14,374 nucleotides of DNA from Larix sibirica (Eukaryota > Streptophyta > Pinopsida > Pinales > Pinaceae). The position numbers and the translations under genes are program-made. The notes beneath the pieces were generated by a model. The model was given only the letters and a program-made list of their open reading frames with translations. It searched no databases and was not told the origin of the DNA. Below, piece by piece: positions 1-10,081 of this stretch; position 1 is the stretch's first letter, and every line of letters begins with the position of its first letter. The stretch covers positions 33,517-47,890 of the forward strand of contig NWUY0300015379.1 in assembly GCA_004151065.3 (NCBI GenBank), in the 5' to 3' direction.

Positions 1-805
1 CCATGCGTCTATCGAAGCCCTGGAGGTGGTCATCTGCAACATGGAGAAAGCGGCCCAAGCTATTACCAATAGCCTCAAATGCACCCCTGTTCCAAAGTGC
101 CAAAGGGAGTCCAGGAAGTAGAACCCATAAGTGTCGAAGACGAATGGAAGCACGGTCAAGGTCAAAATCGGAATGCCAGCGCTGCAGCATTAAACTGCCC
201 ACGCCATATAACCACAGCTTCTCAAGAATGCAGGTGGCTTGTGCCTCCGTTTCAAATTTGAAACCATACCAACCCCGAGCCAATGCAAACACCTTCGGCG
301 CATAACCCATAAGAGGGCTCCACTATTGAGTAACCCAGCTGACAATATCACATCGTTTCGTGGCATAATAAGAAAATTTACCAACCAGAACCGTCATGTT
401 GTATTTAACAACCTCATCCAGCACAATATCACGGTCCATCGTGAGCCAAGACTCACCAGGGCGACAACTCCAACGTTCCTGCAAGTGACGTGAAGAGCGA
501 GATGAGCTCGGCTTAGTGTTATCCAACACCGGCCATGACGAGACAAACCCACTATCAACAGAAGGAATTGACCCAGATGGCAAGGTCGAGGCCCCCGAAA
601 GTGACAGATGCCCTTTACGACTAGCATGCCCACCACGCGACACACATGGACGATCCTCCGAGAGATGAGCCCTTTTACCATTGAGTAGTTCCCGATAGAA
701 TGAATCCGGTTTCATGATGCCAGATTCCTCATACCAGAAATCAGTGGCCATCGGCGAGTGAGTAGCTGGAATAGGGGCAGATGAAGGATCCCCCATAGCA
801 AGCAT
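1..805 (-). pseudogene. LINE ORF1 protein, N-terminal part with DUF4283-type domain, one premature stop, incomplete at left edge
   Basis: ORF1 proteins of plant L1-type elements are nucleic-acid-binding proteins that coat the element's RNA. The likely start is the ATG at 803-805 or the ATG at 794-796; the open frame extends further up, to 997, but those residues are hydrophobic leader translation. From M at 805: a polar N-terminal region with a KPDSFYRELLNG segment (residues 32-43), a Ser/Pro-rich linker (about 60-110), then the conserved domain from about residue 119. A TAG at 323-325 (codon 161) interrupts it. The same frame then continues without a frameshift to the window edge with LARGWYGFKFET, GSLMLQRWH and RHLWVLLPGLPLALWNR, all hallmarks of this domain. 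The CCHC knuckle expected further on is outside the window. The single stop can be explained by CAG to TAG. The domain identity is secure; the exact start is not. Confidence 0.85.
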
Positions 806-1280
806 CCGATAACCATAACCCCACAGAAAGTCTACACCGGGCACCAATAAATCACAAAACTCGACAACAGCGACCACACCAAATGGTAGAGTGAAAAACG
901 GAGGCAAGGGTCTTACCCCAAAGTTAAAAAACCGACCAATGAAACCACCCGCAAAATGGGCCGAATGCCGGGGAAAAACACTTACCAGAAATGACAATAT
1001 GGAACCATGCCCCCTATAAAAGGCAAGTCAGAATTGTCTCGGAATCCACCACAAACACCCACAATAACGCACAGAACCGCCCCTGAATACCACGAAATGA
1101 CTCCGGAAAGAGAGGGCCCTGACACCTCAACCCACCAGACAGTAAGTTCCAAAAATGAGCAGAACACCAGGTTGAAAAATGTGGAGAAATCCCATGGAAA
1201 TAGTATTAAACCACCACGTCGGTTGTGGATAGCAACAGTAACAGGATCATAAGGGACCGATTGTGTTGAGTTTTAGAAGC

Positions 1281-1297
1281 GTCGCCTCCCAGGCGAC
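1281..1297. repeat. Perfect hairpin, 7-bp stem with 3-nt loop
   Basis: GTCGCCT at 1281-1287 is followed by CCC and then its exact reverse complement AGGCGAC at 1291-1297. It lies close to the 5' end of the left LINE, so it would form near the cap end of the element RNA. No function is known to me. Confidence 0.7.
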
Positions 1298-1305
1298 CTG
1301 CAACC

Positions 1306-1340
1306 AAACCCTAAGGCATCGCAACCCTAAGAAACCCTAG
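1306..1340. promoter_or_regulatory. Cluster of three telobox-like motifs (AAACCCTA type)
   Basis: AAACCCTAA at 1306-1314, AACCCTAA at 1323-1330 and AAACCCTAG at 1332-1340 occur within 35 bases. Teloboxes are known plant promoter and leader elements bound by telomere-repeat-binding proteins and linked to Polycomb recruitment in Arabidopsis. Here they fall at the 5' end of the LINE leader. That they act on this element is inference. Confidence 0.5.
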
Positions 1341-1531
1341 ACCGATAGCTCCGCTCCGCAACGCTACCTGCAAGGCCGTGGATCACCCTTACTTTGATGA
1401 TCTACCAACTGAAAAGAAAGGTTATGTGGTAAATTGACGTTTTGAAAAATTATTAGGGGTAGAGATTAATTATGAGGATTGAGATAAGGAGGTAAGACAT
1501 GTTGGGAATTAGATGAATTATAATGGGGAGT

Positions 1532-1660
1532 CTTAGTAGGGGGTGGACTTTATTCCTAAGTGAAGCATTGAGAGGACTAGGTGTAAGTTTATTTGTTGAG
1601 CATTTAGTAGACTTATGCTAGGAATCCAGAGGACTAGGTGTTCTTTGTTTATTTGTTGAT
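1532..1660. repeat. Diverged tandem duplication, unit about 60-70 bp
   Basis: Two copies, about 1532-1600 and 1604-1660. Each starts with TTAGTAG, contains GAGGACTAGGTGT and ends with TTTATTTGTTGA. The spacing and interior have diverged, so it is an old duplication. Confidence 0.7.
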
Positions 1661-1764
1661 GGAAATTTCACTAGAATTCTTGATGTTCCCTAGATGTGTG
1701 TAAGGGCCACCTTCCCTCGAACAAAGAAGGTCGTTTCTCTTCTTTTCCCCAATATTGATGGCTT

Positions 1765-1934
1765 GTTCAAGCTACTTTTGTATAGATGTTCTGAACTTTG
1801 AATCAAAACTACTTTTTCAGTATGTTGTTGATTTTGTGCAAAAAAATTTGGTTCAAGCTACTTTTGTATAGATGTTTTGAACTTGAATCAAAACTATTTT
1901 TTTAGTATGTTGTTGATTTTGTGCAAAAAATTTG
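1765..1934. repeat. Tandem duplication of an 84-86 bp unit
   Basis: Copy one is 1765-1850 and copy two 1851-1934. Both begin GTTCAAGCTACTTTTGTATA and end with a run of A followed by TTTG. They differ by a few substitutions and single-base length changes, so the duplication is moderately young. Confidence 0.9.
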
Positions 1935-1948
1935 ACACTTGAAATATG

Positions 1949-2189
1949 TTTTATGTTTAAATGCCTTTTGTTTTCTGTAAAGAAAGTTGATGGAGATTGC
2001 GTCAAAGTAAAAAAATATATTTACCAAATCAAATGTGAAGAATTACCATGTTTTATGTTTTAGTGCCTTGTGTGAACTAGATGCCCTTCTATCAAAGCCT
2101 TGCTTTACCAACCTTTATAATAGAGTGTTGATGGAGAGTGTATTAAATAAAAATAATATTTACCAAATTAGATGTGAAGAATTACCATC
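1949..2189. repeat. Diverged tandem duplication, offset about 140 bp
   Basis: Matching blocks recur in the same order. TTTTATGTTT followed by TGCCTT opens both copies (about 1949 and 2051), GTTGATGGAGA lies at 1986 and 2127, and TTACCAAAT then GTGAAGAATTACCAT at 2021 and 2160. Copies are clearly related but have many differences. It directly follows the 86-bp duplication, so this patch has duplicated repeatedly. Confidence 0.75.
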
Positions 2190-3133
2190 CTTTAGTTGGA
2201 TTATCCTTAAGCATTTTTTATATGTTTAGCAAAACTAATCTCAAGGCTTCTTATATTTATGAAGAATATTTGTGAAAGGCAAGTCTAAAAATGTGGCAGG
2301 TCAAAACATTCAAAATGCAATTTATATTCAGTCAGAACATTTAGAATGCATTGAAATAGTGTTGGATAATCATAAAATCACATTTCATAAGCATGAGCGA
2401 ATGGCATTGCAAGATTTTGAAGTTTCACAAGGCTTTGAAACATGTTGAGGAGAGTTACATCCTCACTTGTCGAAGTGATCAAAAGATTAGTTGCATAAAT
2501 CAACTATTTTACTGTGCTACATTTGAAAACATTCCATTGGGTTGTGGTTTAGTTGTTGGGATTGGGGACCAAATGCAAATAAACTAGGTTCAAACCATAG
2601 TGGGTGTAAAGCCCTTGTGTGTTTGAGGTAGGTGTTTGACCTCCTCGAGTTGGTTTCCTTTCATCAACAAAGGGCTTAACACATCCTATAATCCAAATTA
2701 GTTTAAGTGAACATAATAGGATGCTTTATCCATTATTCTTATTAGTGAAGAAATATCTAGACTTTACAGTTGTACATGGCAATATGATCAAGGAAGCATC
2801 ACTTAGTTTGTAGGGAAGGAAATTGTTACCCATTTATACCATTATAAAGATGGAGAAAAAGGACATTAGAAAGGGGTCACCTACTTGTGGTGGTTCCTTC
2901 TTGTCATCAAGTACGAGAGAAAGGAACAAGGAATTCAATGGTAGAGTTTTTTTCTTATTTGACTATCAATGATTTGTTCCATTTTTGCGATGAGTTTGTT
3001 GAGTGCAAAGAATTTTATGAAAAATATTAGGACATTGAATGAAGAAAGGAAGGAATGAAGGAGAATTAATACTGAATGAAATAACATTGTAGGAATATCC
3101 ACTTGTATTCATAGATAGCAACTAGACATCATT

Positions 3134-3199
3134 AACAATGTACAAAAACCATTGCTTATATTAGAGGAATGCCATTAAAATTTAAGATTGTACATTGTT
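3134..3199. repeat. 12-bp perfect inverted repeat with a 42-bp spacer
   Basis: AACAATGTACAA at 3134-3145 is the exact reverse complement of TTGTACATTGTT at 3188-3199. It could form a stem-loop or be the remains of a small inverted-repeat transposon. In AT-rich DNA it could also be chance, and no flanking target duplication was seen. Confidence 0.45.
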
Positions 3200-3492
3200 T
3201 TCCAATTCAATCTCACGTCATTTGTCTACCCGTTGGTGGTATACGCAACAAATGTGTTGTGAAGTAGATGCTGCCAATAGTAGGCGTTTTCTCAATGTTA
3301 TACGAGGAGACCCTCCCCACGTTCCCTGGGCTTTGGAGTTGTGGGTACTCTAAGGGGTGGTATTTTCCCGTGTTCCCTTTTTTTGGGGGACATATTAGAT
3401 AAGATTTTCCTAAAAAAATTAGAAACTCTAATGCTTCCATTTGAACAAATTCTATCATTTCAAGGAAAAAAAAGACAAACAAAATAAAAAAT

Positions 3493-3698
3493 AAAATGAA
3501 TGTAAACCTAATGTAAAAAAAACAAAAAACAAAATGAATGTAAACCTAATGTAGATAAAAAAAACAAAATGAATGTAAATCAAGTGTAAACCCAAAAAAC
3601 AAAATGAATGTAACCAGAGTGTAAACAAAAAAAATTTGAATGTAAACCTAATGTGGACAAAAAAACAATATAAGACTAAAATGATGTAAACCTAATGC
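3493..3698. repeat. Degenerate minisatellite, about six copies of a 33-44 bp unit
   Basis: The core AAAATGAATGTAAACCTAATG recurs with variations starting at about 3493, 3531, 3566, 3601, 3634 and 3678. Copies are separated by A-rich runs of changing length. Some copies have lost or changed the ACCTAATG half (for example at 3566 and 3601). There is no coding content. A 12-bp tandem repeat (TCGATGAGG core at 3704 and 3716) follows directly. Confidence 0.85.
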
Positions 3699-5388
3699 AC
3701 AGGTCGATGAGGGCCTCGATGAGGCATAACTTATGTTGGTTGTTGCGCAATTGAGTATTTTGGAGAAGGTGAATGATTTTAACCTAGATAACAGATTCTT
3801 ATGGTTGGTCCTTATTCCTTCATGAAATAGTTGGATGCAAAGATTAGTGGGGCATTGCCTTCAGGGGATGCTCATTTGTCATTTGCCTTGTTCCTAGTTA
3901 AATTATCATAAGACTTAGATTTGTGTCTGTTGATTTTTCTAGATATGATGAGAAATACAATGGTTTAAGGGGATATGTCAATAATGATTATTACATGTAT
4001 CATTTATGATTGACCATGTTACATGCAATGATGTATGTTATTGGCACATTGATATGTATAAGATTTCAATGATTTATGTTTCAAAATTCACAAGTTTTTG
4101 GGTGGGATCCCTTATGTTAGAGGCCATAACATCCCTTGTGATGTTTCCTACAATTTTTGGGGGCTTCCACTTGTACATTGGATGTGTTTCTTCACTCTCA
4201 CATCCCCATGCCCCATAAACTGGGTGAAACATTGTATTTTTTGTGTAAAATATTGCTGGCAAATCTATCAAAGCAAACAAAACAAGCTAGTCATAAAGAA
4301 AAGTTCTAGTCCTAATGACATGTAGTGCTAAACATACATGGAAATTAATATCCATGGAGTTATTTAGTAGATTACCAATGACAAAAAGGCACGGTGACCA
4401 TCATTGAACATTGTTTTTTAGTTTTATTAGTTGCCACTCTACATAAGTTATTCACAATGAAACACAATGGAATTGTTTTCTGACATTGATTCATCATTGG
4501 TCATTGTCATTCCCGTTGTTGAAAGGTGTACTTATTTTCTATACCATTTTTATATAATGGTCTAGCCAACGATGGACATCCTTGAAGTATTGTATTCCAT
4601 TCACAATGGGACTAACAATCCAAAGTAGTGAATAAATTTGTGATTCAACTATTGAGTTCTTACAACCACATTTATTTGAGAATTGTCTCCTATATCCAAC
4701 AATGTTACAACCTATTAATTCACAATCCAATGAAATATACAATATTTAAACAATATGTGGATGTTTGGGCATTGCGATCCTTGTATCATGTTTAATTTCA
4801 GCTTTCATTGCGATACTATTTATGTCACATACATTATAGGTCAATAGGGAGCACGGAAGTTAATTGAACAAATCAGATAGGTTCAATATCAAATTGAAGA
4901 AATTTGATCAAAATATATGATACAATTGAACACACCATAATTGTGAACTCCACAACTCGTTTAGAATTAGAGGGACAACAACATGCTTAATTGTGAAGGA
5001 ATGCAACTAAACAAATTACAAATTATACTCATTCACTCTTGAAAGACATTGACAAATAGAGCACAAAAACGGGAGCTGGCTTCTTAGAAGAGGAAATTTC
5101 AATTTTATTTTTCTTAACCTATTTTTTCTAAGATTTGTTTTTTAATGCAATGGTACATCAAGCATAGGTGTATGGGTTAGTTTTGGTGTACATGGAATAC
5201 TTTATTCTTTAGATATAGAAGTTAAAAACCTAAGAAGTGTACCGACCTATTGCAAGATGAAAAGGTTGTTTATCGCTGTGCATCATGCAAATGATAAGAT
5301 TGTGGGCTCCATTATATTCAAGTTTTGAAACCAGGTTAAAACCCACATTTTATATCAATGTAAGGTTTAATGGCTGCTTACAAAAATG
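3699..5388. other. AT-rich spacer without a recognisable gene
   Basis: Short overlapping frames of 67-75 codons on both strands at 4006-4742 show no known motif, no start context of note and no support from one another. I read them as chance frames. Apart from the 12-bp tandem repeat at 3704-3727 I see no structured element. Confidence 0.55.
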
Positions 5389-5502
5389 AATTACTCCAAT
5401 TGACACAATAGGTGCGTTTGAACTAATTAGAATTACTCCAATTGACACAATAGGTGTGTTTGAACTAATTACTCAAATTGACATAGTAGGTACATCTGAA
5501 CT
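5389..5502. repeat. Triplicated unit of about 36-42 bp
   Basis: Copy one (5389-5430) and copy two (from 5431) share AATTACTCCAATTGACACAA, then TAGGTG and GTTTGAACTAATT; they differ by about one base. A third copy (from 5467) has AATTACTCAAATTGACATAG and is more diverged. This fits an older unit with a later second duplication. Confidence 0.85.
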
Positions 5503-7910
5503 ATATCACTAGCAATTTTTTTCAATATTTCAAACCCTATCTAAATGTAAAGAAGTTTATGGGGAGTCTGTTATATAATGGTCATGAAATGAACTAGCCA
5601 TTTTGGATATTGGATGTGCAACACAATAAGCTAAATATGAGGGATATTGTAGATTGATCTTGAAGTGGCATGCATGTCAAGTATACGATGCTTCTTATCG
5701 TTAAAATTATTGCCATTGTGGTCTAATGTCATCACTAGTTTTCATGTACCAATGCTCATCAAATCCAATATGACAATGTATATCTTTTTAGGCTAATTGT
5801 GGTGCCTATTAATGCTAGCAAAAATGTTATTTGTATGGACTCAATTGTATTATATGACAAATTACTTGTCAAAAAATCTTTATGTTCTTTATGAGCTTTA
5901 TGCATGTCTAGTCAAATAGTTGATATATATTCATTTATTGCATAGTGAAATTATGNTTGAACTAGAAAGGCACAAATCCCTTAATGGGTTTAGTTTCTAT
6001 GTTATGTAGATACTCAATTTGAGAAGGTCAACAAATAGTTTTGGGGATGGTAAAAAAAAATTCTTTTGTTTATGTAGTAGCAAAAGGTCACTTTTCTTTT
6101 CTATTTAAATCCCCTAATTGCGGCCTTACACAATGTAACATCCTTGTTACTAGGGCCTCGTTACAATATTTATTCAAGACATTAACAAATTTAGATAATC
6201 TATAATTAGGGCATTAGAATATTTACAATTTTTTGAGGTCAAGATGTCTTAATATTTGGCTATGCATATTTGCCATATAGTGGTGTCTCCAGAAATTGCG
6301 AAGTAGGGTTTTCATAAAGAGTTGAGAAATAAGGTGTTTGGAAAGCAATTGAATGTGCATGAGGTTGCATTCTTATGCATACTTTTAACGTAAGAGCAAT
6401 AGGAAATAATTTTTACCCCAAAAAATTTAGAGCTTTTTAGTGTATAAAAGTTGTTTGGGTGGTGCTTGCTTTGGAGCATCATTGTCACATCAACGTACTC
6501 AATTTATTTCATGTTCTCTCTTAAGAAATGAGATACCAAATAAGTCAAGCACAAATGTTATGGGTTTGTCATGCTATTTCAGTCATGAAGGTAAAAAAGT
6601 TTAGATACCAAAGAAGTTAAACGAGATACAATTCTAGGTAAGGTAGGGAATTTAGTGGTATGAGGAATAAAAGTTAGAACAAATATATCAATGGATGAGT
6701 AATTTTTATTTGGGTGGATCAACTAGGTTTTTTAAGGCATCCAATAATTTTAGCTTGGAAAAATGTGTAAAGGATAAATTATGTATTAATGAAGGGGTTG
6801 GATTAAATATTTTCATGTTATATTGGCCTATTAACAAATAGTTGTAAATGGACGATTTTCAATTATAACAAAGAGTGGTAGTCATAACCAAAGCTTAAAA
6901 ACAAATTTTCTAACATATTGTCTTTAATTTATACCATGCTAGTAAAATCATCATTGTGCATAGATAATTTCCAACAATACTTAAAAGAGTGGTAGTCATC
7001 CCCAAACATATAATTAGATATTCATCAGATTAAAGCTAATTCTTATGACATGTTTAGAGTAAAAACAATAATGCATATTTTTGGTAATCTTGAAATTTTG
7101 TAGTGGGATCATGACCTCATAATCCATTGTACCTAAGGTGGAACCACAAGTCTCATGAGCTCATGGGGAAAGTCTAGAGGGTGTTGAATATGGAGAGAAA
7201 TTGAGATTGAAAGGAAGGCTGAACAAAGTTCATAAGGAAATTAATGTAGGGAAGGAAAAATAAAAAAATAATTGCAATCTTGGCATTTGAAATGTGATAA
7301 GTAGCGCTCGACCTCTATGTAAGTTTGGGATGGGAAACAATGGATATGGACCCATACTTGAAGCAACATCATCAATCAATAAACATGTCATGTCCCTATA
7401 ATAGGGATATATTTAGAGAGAAGCTTCCTTCAATTCTATTCTTAAGTGTCGAGTATTCATCACCTATCAAGAGATGGGACATTATTTACACATTTGTTGG
7501 CTTGTGATCACTCGACTTGACTTAATGGCCAGGTTTTCATATGCTTATCAATGACTTCCTTACAAGGGTGTGCCAACCACTTTTTTGAGGATGAACTTGG
7601 TGGGATCTTTAACATTTCCAAGTTTCATTGACCCGGTTTCCCTCTCATGCCAATTAACATATTTATAAAGGAGGATTGGTTAAGAAAAATCTAATAGGGC
7701 TTGGTTTGGTATAAAAAATGGAAAATCCTACCAAGATGAAGGTTTTCCTTTTAACAATTATGATATATGTAGGTGATTTTAACCTAACACAGTAGAAAAA
7801 GATATAATAGGTCAATGAATATTGAGAGGGAGCACCATCTAAATTTATGATATGCAAAGAAGCCTTAGTACAAATGAACCCTAAGGTGATAAAGGGTTTG
7901 GGTTTATACT
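5503..7910. other. AT-rich spacer without a recognisable gene
   Basis: It contains an ambiguous base at 5956 and a weak repeat of AAGAGTGGTAGTCAT at 6871 and 6985 (offset 114). The frame at 7325-7507 (60 codons, plus strand) has no recognisable motif. No coding region, RNA gene or transposon boundary could be supported. Confidence 0.55.
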
Positions 7911-9008
7911 TGGTCAATTTGGGGGCATGGTAGACACTTTGTTGGATAGGTGTTACCTCTATTGAAAATATTCTCAATCAATTTTGAACATTGTTGTGCA
8001 TGATTGTCCACTTGGAGGCACCCAAAACACTCATATTAACTTCAATTTTGATTTTTAACATAATCATTGAAGTTATGTTATCATCTTATATGGACATTAA
8101 GGAATCAATAGGAATGGAAAATGTAATAGGTTTTCATTAGGAAACCTAGAAGGGAAGAAGAGTCTTCTCACTAATATTACAAAGCAATTAATCTACTTGC
8201 AATTGGGTGGACTTAAAAATGTTCCAATGAACCACTACGGGCCTCACAAGAGCAAGTAGTATGCAAGTACTAGGAAGCTGATTTCCTATACCACAAGATC
8301 ATTCTATTATTAGAAATAAAAAGAAAGAAAGATTAAACTCTATTATGGACAAGCGATAATGCTATAAATTTGAAAACATCATAAACGAGATGACAACTGG
8401 TGAATCTGACGAGTTGTCAAAAACTAAAGAGTCAATGAAAGGGCACTACATAGAATTAAGAACCAAAAAATAAATATTAATGACCCTAGGCACAAAATTA
8501 TCATTCTCACCATGGGACTTGTGCCACATCATACTTGATGGCATCATTATTTTCATGACATCTTATTAGAAATTAAATTACTATATCCCATCTCTCTTAG
8601 TGGATCTTTCTTCATTCCGATTCCTTCCCTTGCCCTCATGAAATGGTCAAGTTGGAGGCATGATAGACACTTTGTTGTATAGGTGCTAACTTTAAGAAAA
8701 TATTGTAAATCAATTTTGAACATTGATTTGCATGATTGTCCAAACAAGGTCTCTTTCAATCCATTTCCTAATGTTTCTTGGAGGTTCTTGCAACACTCCT
8801 ATTAACATCAATTTCAATATTTAGCATCAACATCGAAATTATATTATCATTTAATAGGGTTGATAAAAGAAACCCATTGGTGTAAAAACTAATAAAAAAC
8901 CTAGTTTTCTTTAGGAATCTTAAAAGGGAAGAAGAGTCCACTCACTATTAGTATAGAATAATGAACTATATTACAATTGGGAAGATGTAAAAATGTATAT
9001 AATGAACC
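7911..9008. repeat. Diverged segmental direct duplication, two copies of about 320-365 bp, offset 733 bp
   Basis: Copy one is about 7911-8233 and copy two about 8644-9008. Matching blocks in the same order are TGGTCAA, TAGACACTTTGTTG, CAATTTTGAACATTG, TGCATGATTGTCCA, GGGAAGAAGAGTC, TTGCAATTGGG or TTACAATTGGG, and AATGAACC. The matches may resume at CACCATGGG (about 8511 and 9026), with extra sequence of about 260 bp in copy one. Direct copies flanking a short middle could be the worn LTRs of a very small LTR element, but I see no TG...CA ends or primer site, so plain segmental duplication is the simpler reading. Confidence 0.75.
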
Positions 9009-9094
9009 TCTATGCTTTTATTTTCCACCATGGGCTTTGCAATGATGTTATTAGATGTTATGGGGTTGAAATTATATAATTGAGTAAAAGTCTT

Positions 9095-9121
9095 ATAATT
9101 ATTCCACAAGGAAATAATTAT
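9095..9121. repeat. AT-rich imperfect hairpin
   Basis: ATAATTATTCC at 9095-9105 pairs with GGAAATAATTAT at 9110-9121 with one bulged base, leaving a 4-base loop. It lies 8 bases before the 62-bp duplication. A role in making that duplication by replication slippage is only a guess. Confidence 0.5.
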
Positions 9122-9128
9122 TTTGTCA

Positions 9129-9252
9129 CATATTCATAGTATGAAATAACAATAATTTCATAATTGAAAAAACTCATAATTGAGAAGAAACATATTCATA
9201 GTATGAAATAACAATAATTTCATAATTGAAAAAACTCATAATTGAGAAGAAA
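9129..9252. repeat. Perfect tandem duplication of a 62-bp unit
   Basis: 9129-9190 and 9191-9252 read as identical, each starting CATATTCATAGTATGAAATA and ending CATAATTGAGAAGAAA. A shortened third relative follows (TTCATAGTGAGTTG to CTCATAATTGAG, about 9254-9285). Identity over 62 bp in otherwise worn DNA points to a recent slippage event, or to an assembly artefact. Confidence 0.9.
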
Positions 9253-10081
9253 GTTCATAGTGAGTTGGAAAATGCTCATAATTGAGCATGAAATTTGTGC
9301 ATGACTTGTAATTGCTTAGTTCACATACCATCAAATCCTATCTATGACTTATATCCACCTAATTCACATGCCATTACGACTATCTCCAATCTCTTCTAAA
9401 TTCCTATAAGAAGAGGCCAAATCAAGGGGATGGAGAGAGATTCAATTTTATACCCTCACACTGGAGAATTCACAAGTGGTTGTTCCTTGGGTCCATGATC
9501 TTTATATCTTCAAAGATATATATCTCCATTCTTGTGCTTCTATGTGGGATTAGGGATCTAAAACAAATTTTCTTTTCCCTTTCCTTTATGCATATGGAGT
9601 TGGAGGTTGGAAGATGCTTTAAGTGGCCCAAGATTGGAGGAACCCGAGTGACAATGATGGGAGGTGCTGACAACAAGATCAAGTTTGCAATTATTGTTTA
9701 TATTCATAAATGAAGATCTCTCTTCTTTCCCTCCCCCCACCATTGTCTTCTTTGATTAATATTTACACTGGAGAATTATTTTTTCTTGATAAATTGATTA
9801 GAAGTTACATTTATATTCATATTTGCTCTTGTATTTGGGAAATGCATTTTTTGTGATGTGTTGGTAGATTTAAGAACTTAGATTTGGGAGATAAGGTAGA
9901 TCTGGATCAACAAACAAAGAATCTCGTTGGACAACCTTCAAAATAAGGTATGTTACTTTTTCCTTTCTTGATTGCAAAACATGAATGTTTAACTTCTAGG
10001 GCAAGAGGAATGGTATTATTCACATCCAATCTATGATAGTTCAAACCCTAGCTATTAGGATAATTTTATCCAAAACAAAAC
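9253..10081 (+). other. Spacer that may hold the R-U5 part of a worn 5' LTR
   Basis: No gene is seen. Several features fit an LTR leading into the primer-binding site at 10082: a TATA-like TTTTATACC at about 9446-9454, a polyadenylation-like ATAAATGAAG at about 9706, and TCCAAAACAAAA directly before the site, which includes a CA that could be the LTR end. ACACTGGAGAATT occurs twice (9458 and 9765). No TG start and no matching second LTR were found in the window, so the LTR reading is an inference that rests mainly on the primer site. Confidence 0.3.

Larger units (their letters stand above)
806..1356 (-). promoter_or_regulatory. Leader (5' untranslated region) of the left LINE
   Basis: This is the stretch upstream of the ORF1 start on the minus strand. 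It is richer in G and C than the spacer to its right and carries short frames only. LINEs of this type carry their own internal promoter in the 5' leader, so this is where one would expect it; I cannot point to a core promoter element. Near its 5' end it holds three telobox-like motifs and a perfect short hairpin, listed separately. The right limit is uncertain by a few tens of bases. Confidence 0.5.
1..1380 (-). mobile_element. 5' part of a plant L1-type LINE retrotransposon, leaving the window on the left
   Basis: Reading the minus strand from about 1380 leftward gives a leader of roughly 575 bases, then an ORF1 whose product carries the conserved plant LINE ORF1 domain (DUF4283 type). The element runs past position 1, so the rest of ORF1 and all of ORF2 are outside the window. 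The 5' boundary is only approximate. It is placed where GC-richer sequence gives way to AT-rich spacer at about 1350-1400, and no target-site duplication can be tested without the 3' end. The presence of the 5' leader means this copy was not 5'-truncated at insertion, which is less common for LINEs. Confidence 0.8.
1438..3492. other. AT-rich spacer without a recognisable gene
   Basis: No frame longer than about 90 codons and no recognised protein motif on either strand. It contains three tandem duplications near its left end and a 12-bp inverted repeat at 3134-3199, listed separately. The patch at about 3210-3400 is locally richer in G and C, with a minus-strand frame of 89 codons (3213-3482) in which I recognise nothing. 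Confidence 0.6.

Noticed and set aside
323-997. A 224-residue minus-strand frame starting at 997
   Set aside because: The first ~64 residues are hydrophobic translation of the LINE leader. The likely ORF1 start is at 805 or 796, and the frame continues past its TAG into the conserved domain, so it is annotated as part of ORF1.
982-1167. Possible small upstream ORF of 61 codons in the LINE leader
   Set aside because: No recognised motif and no evidence of conservation; a chance frame in leader sequence is more likely.
3213-3482. Minus-strand frame of 89 codons in a GC-richer patch
   Set aside because: No domain, no signal peptide and no neighbouring coding support.
7663-7977. Minus-strand frame of 104 codons
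   Set aside because: AT-rich with Ile, Phe, Tyr and Lys codons, no motif, and it overlaps the start of a non-coding segmental duplication.
1532-9252. CRISPR-like array suggested by many repeats
   Set aside because: Units are directly adjacent or of unequal size, without regular unique spacers, and the DNA is plant nuclear.
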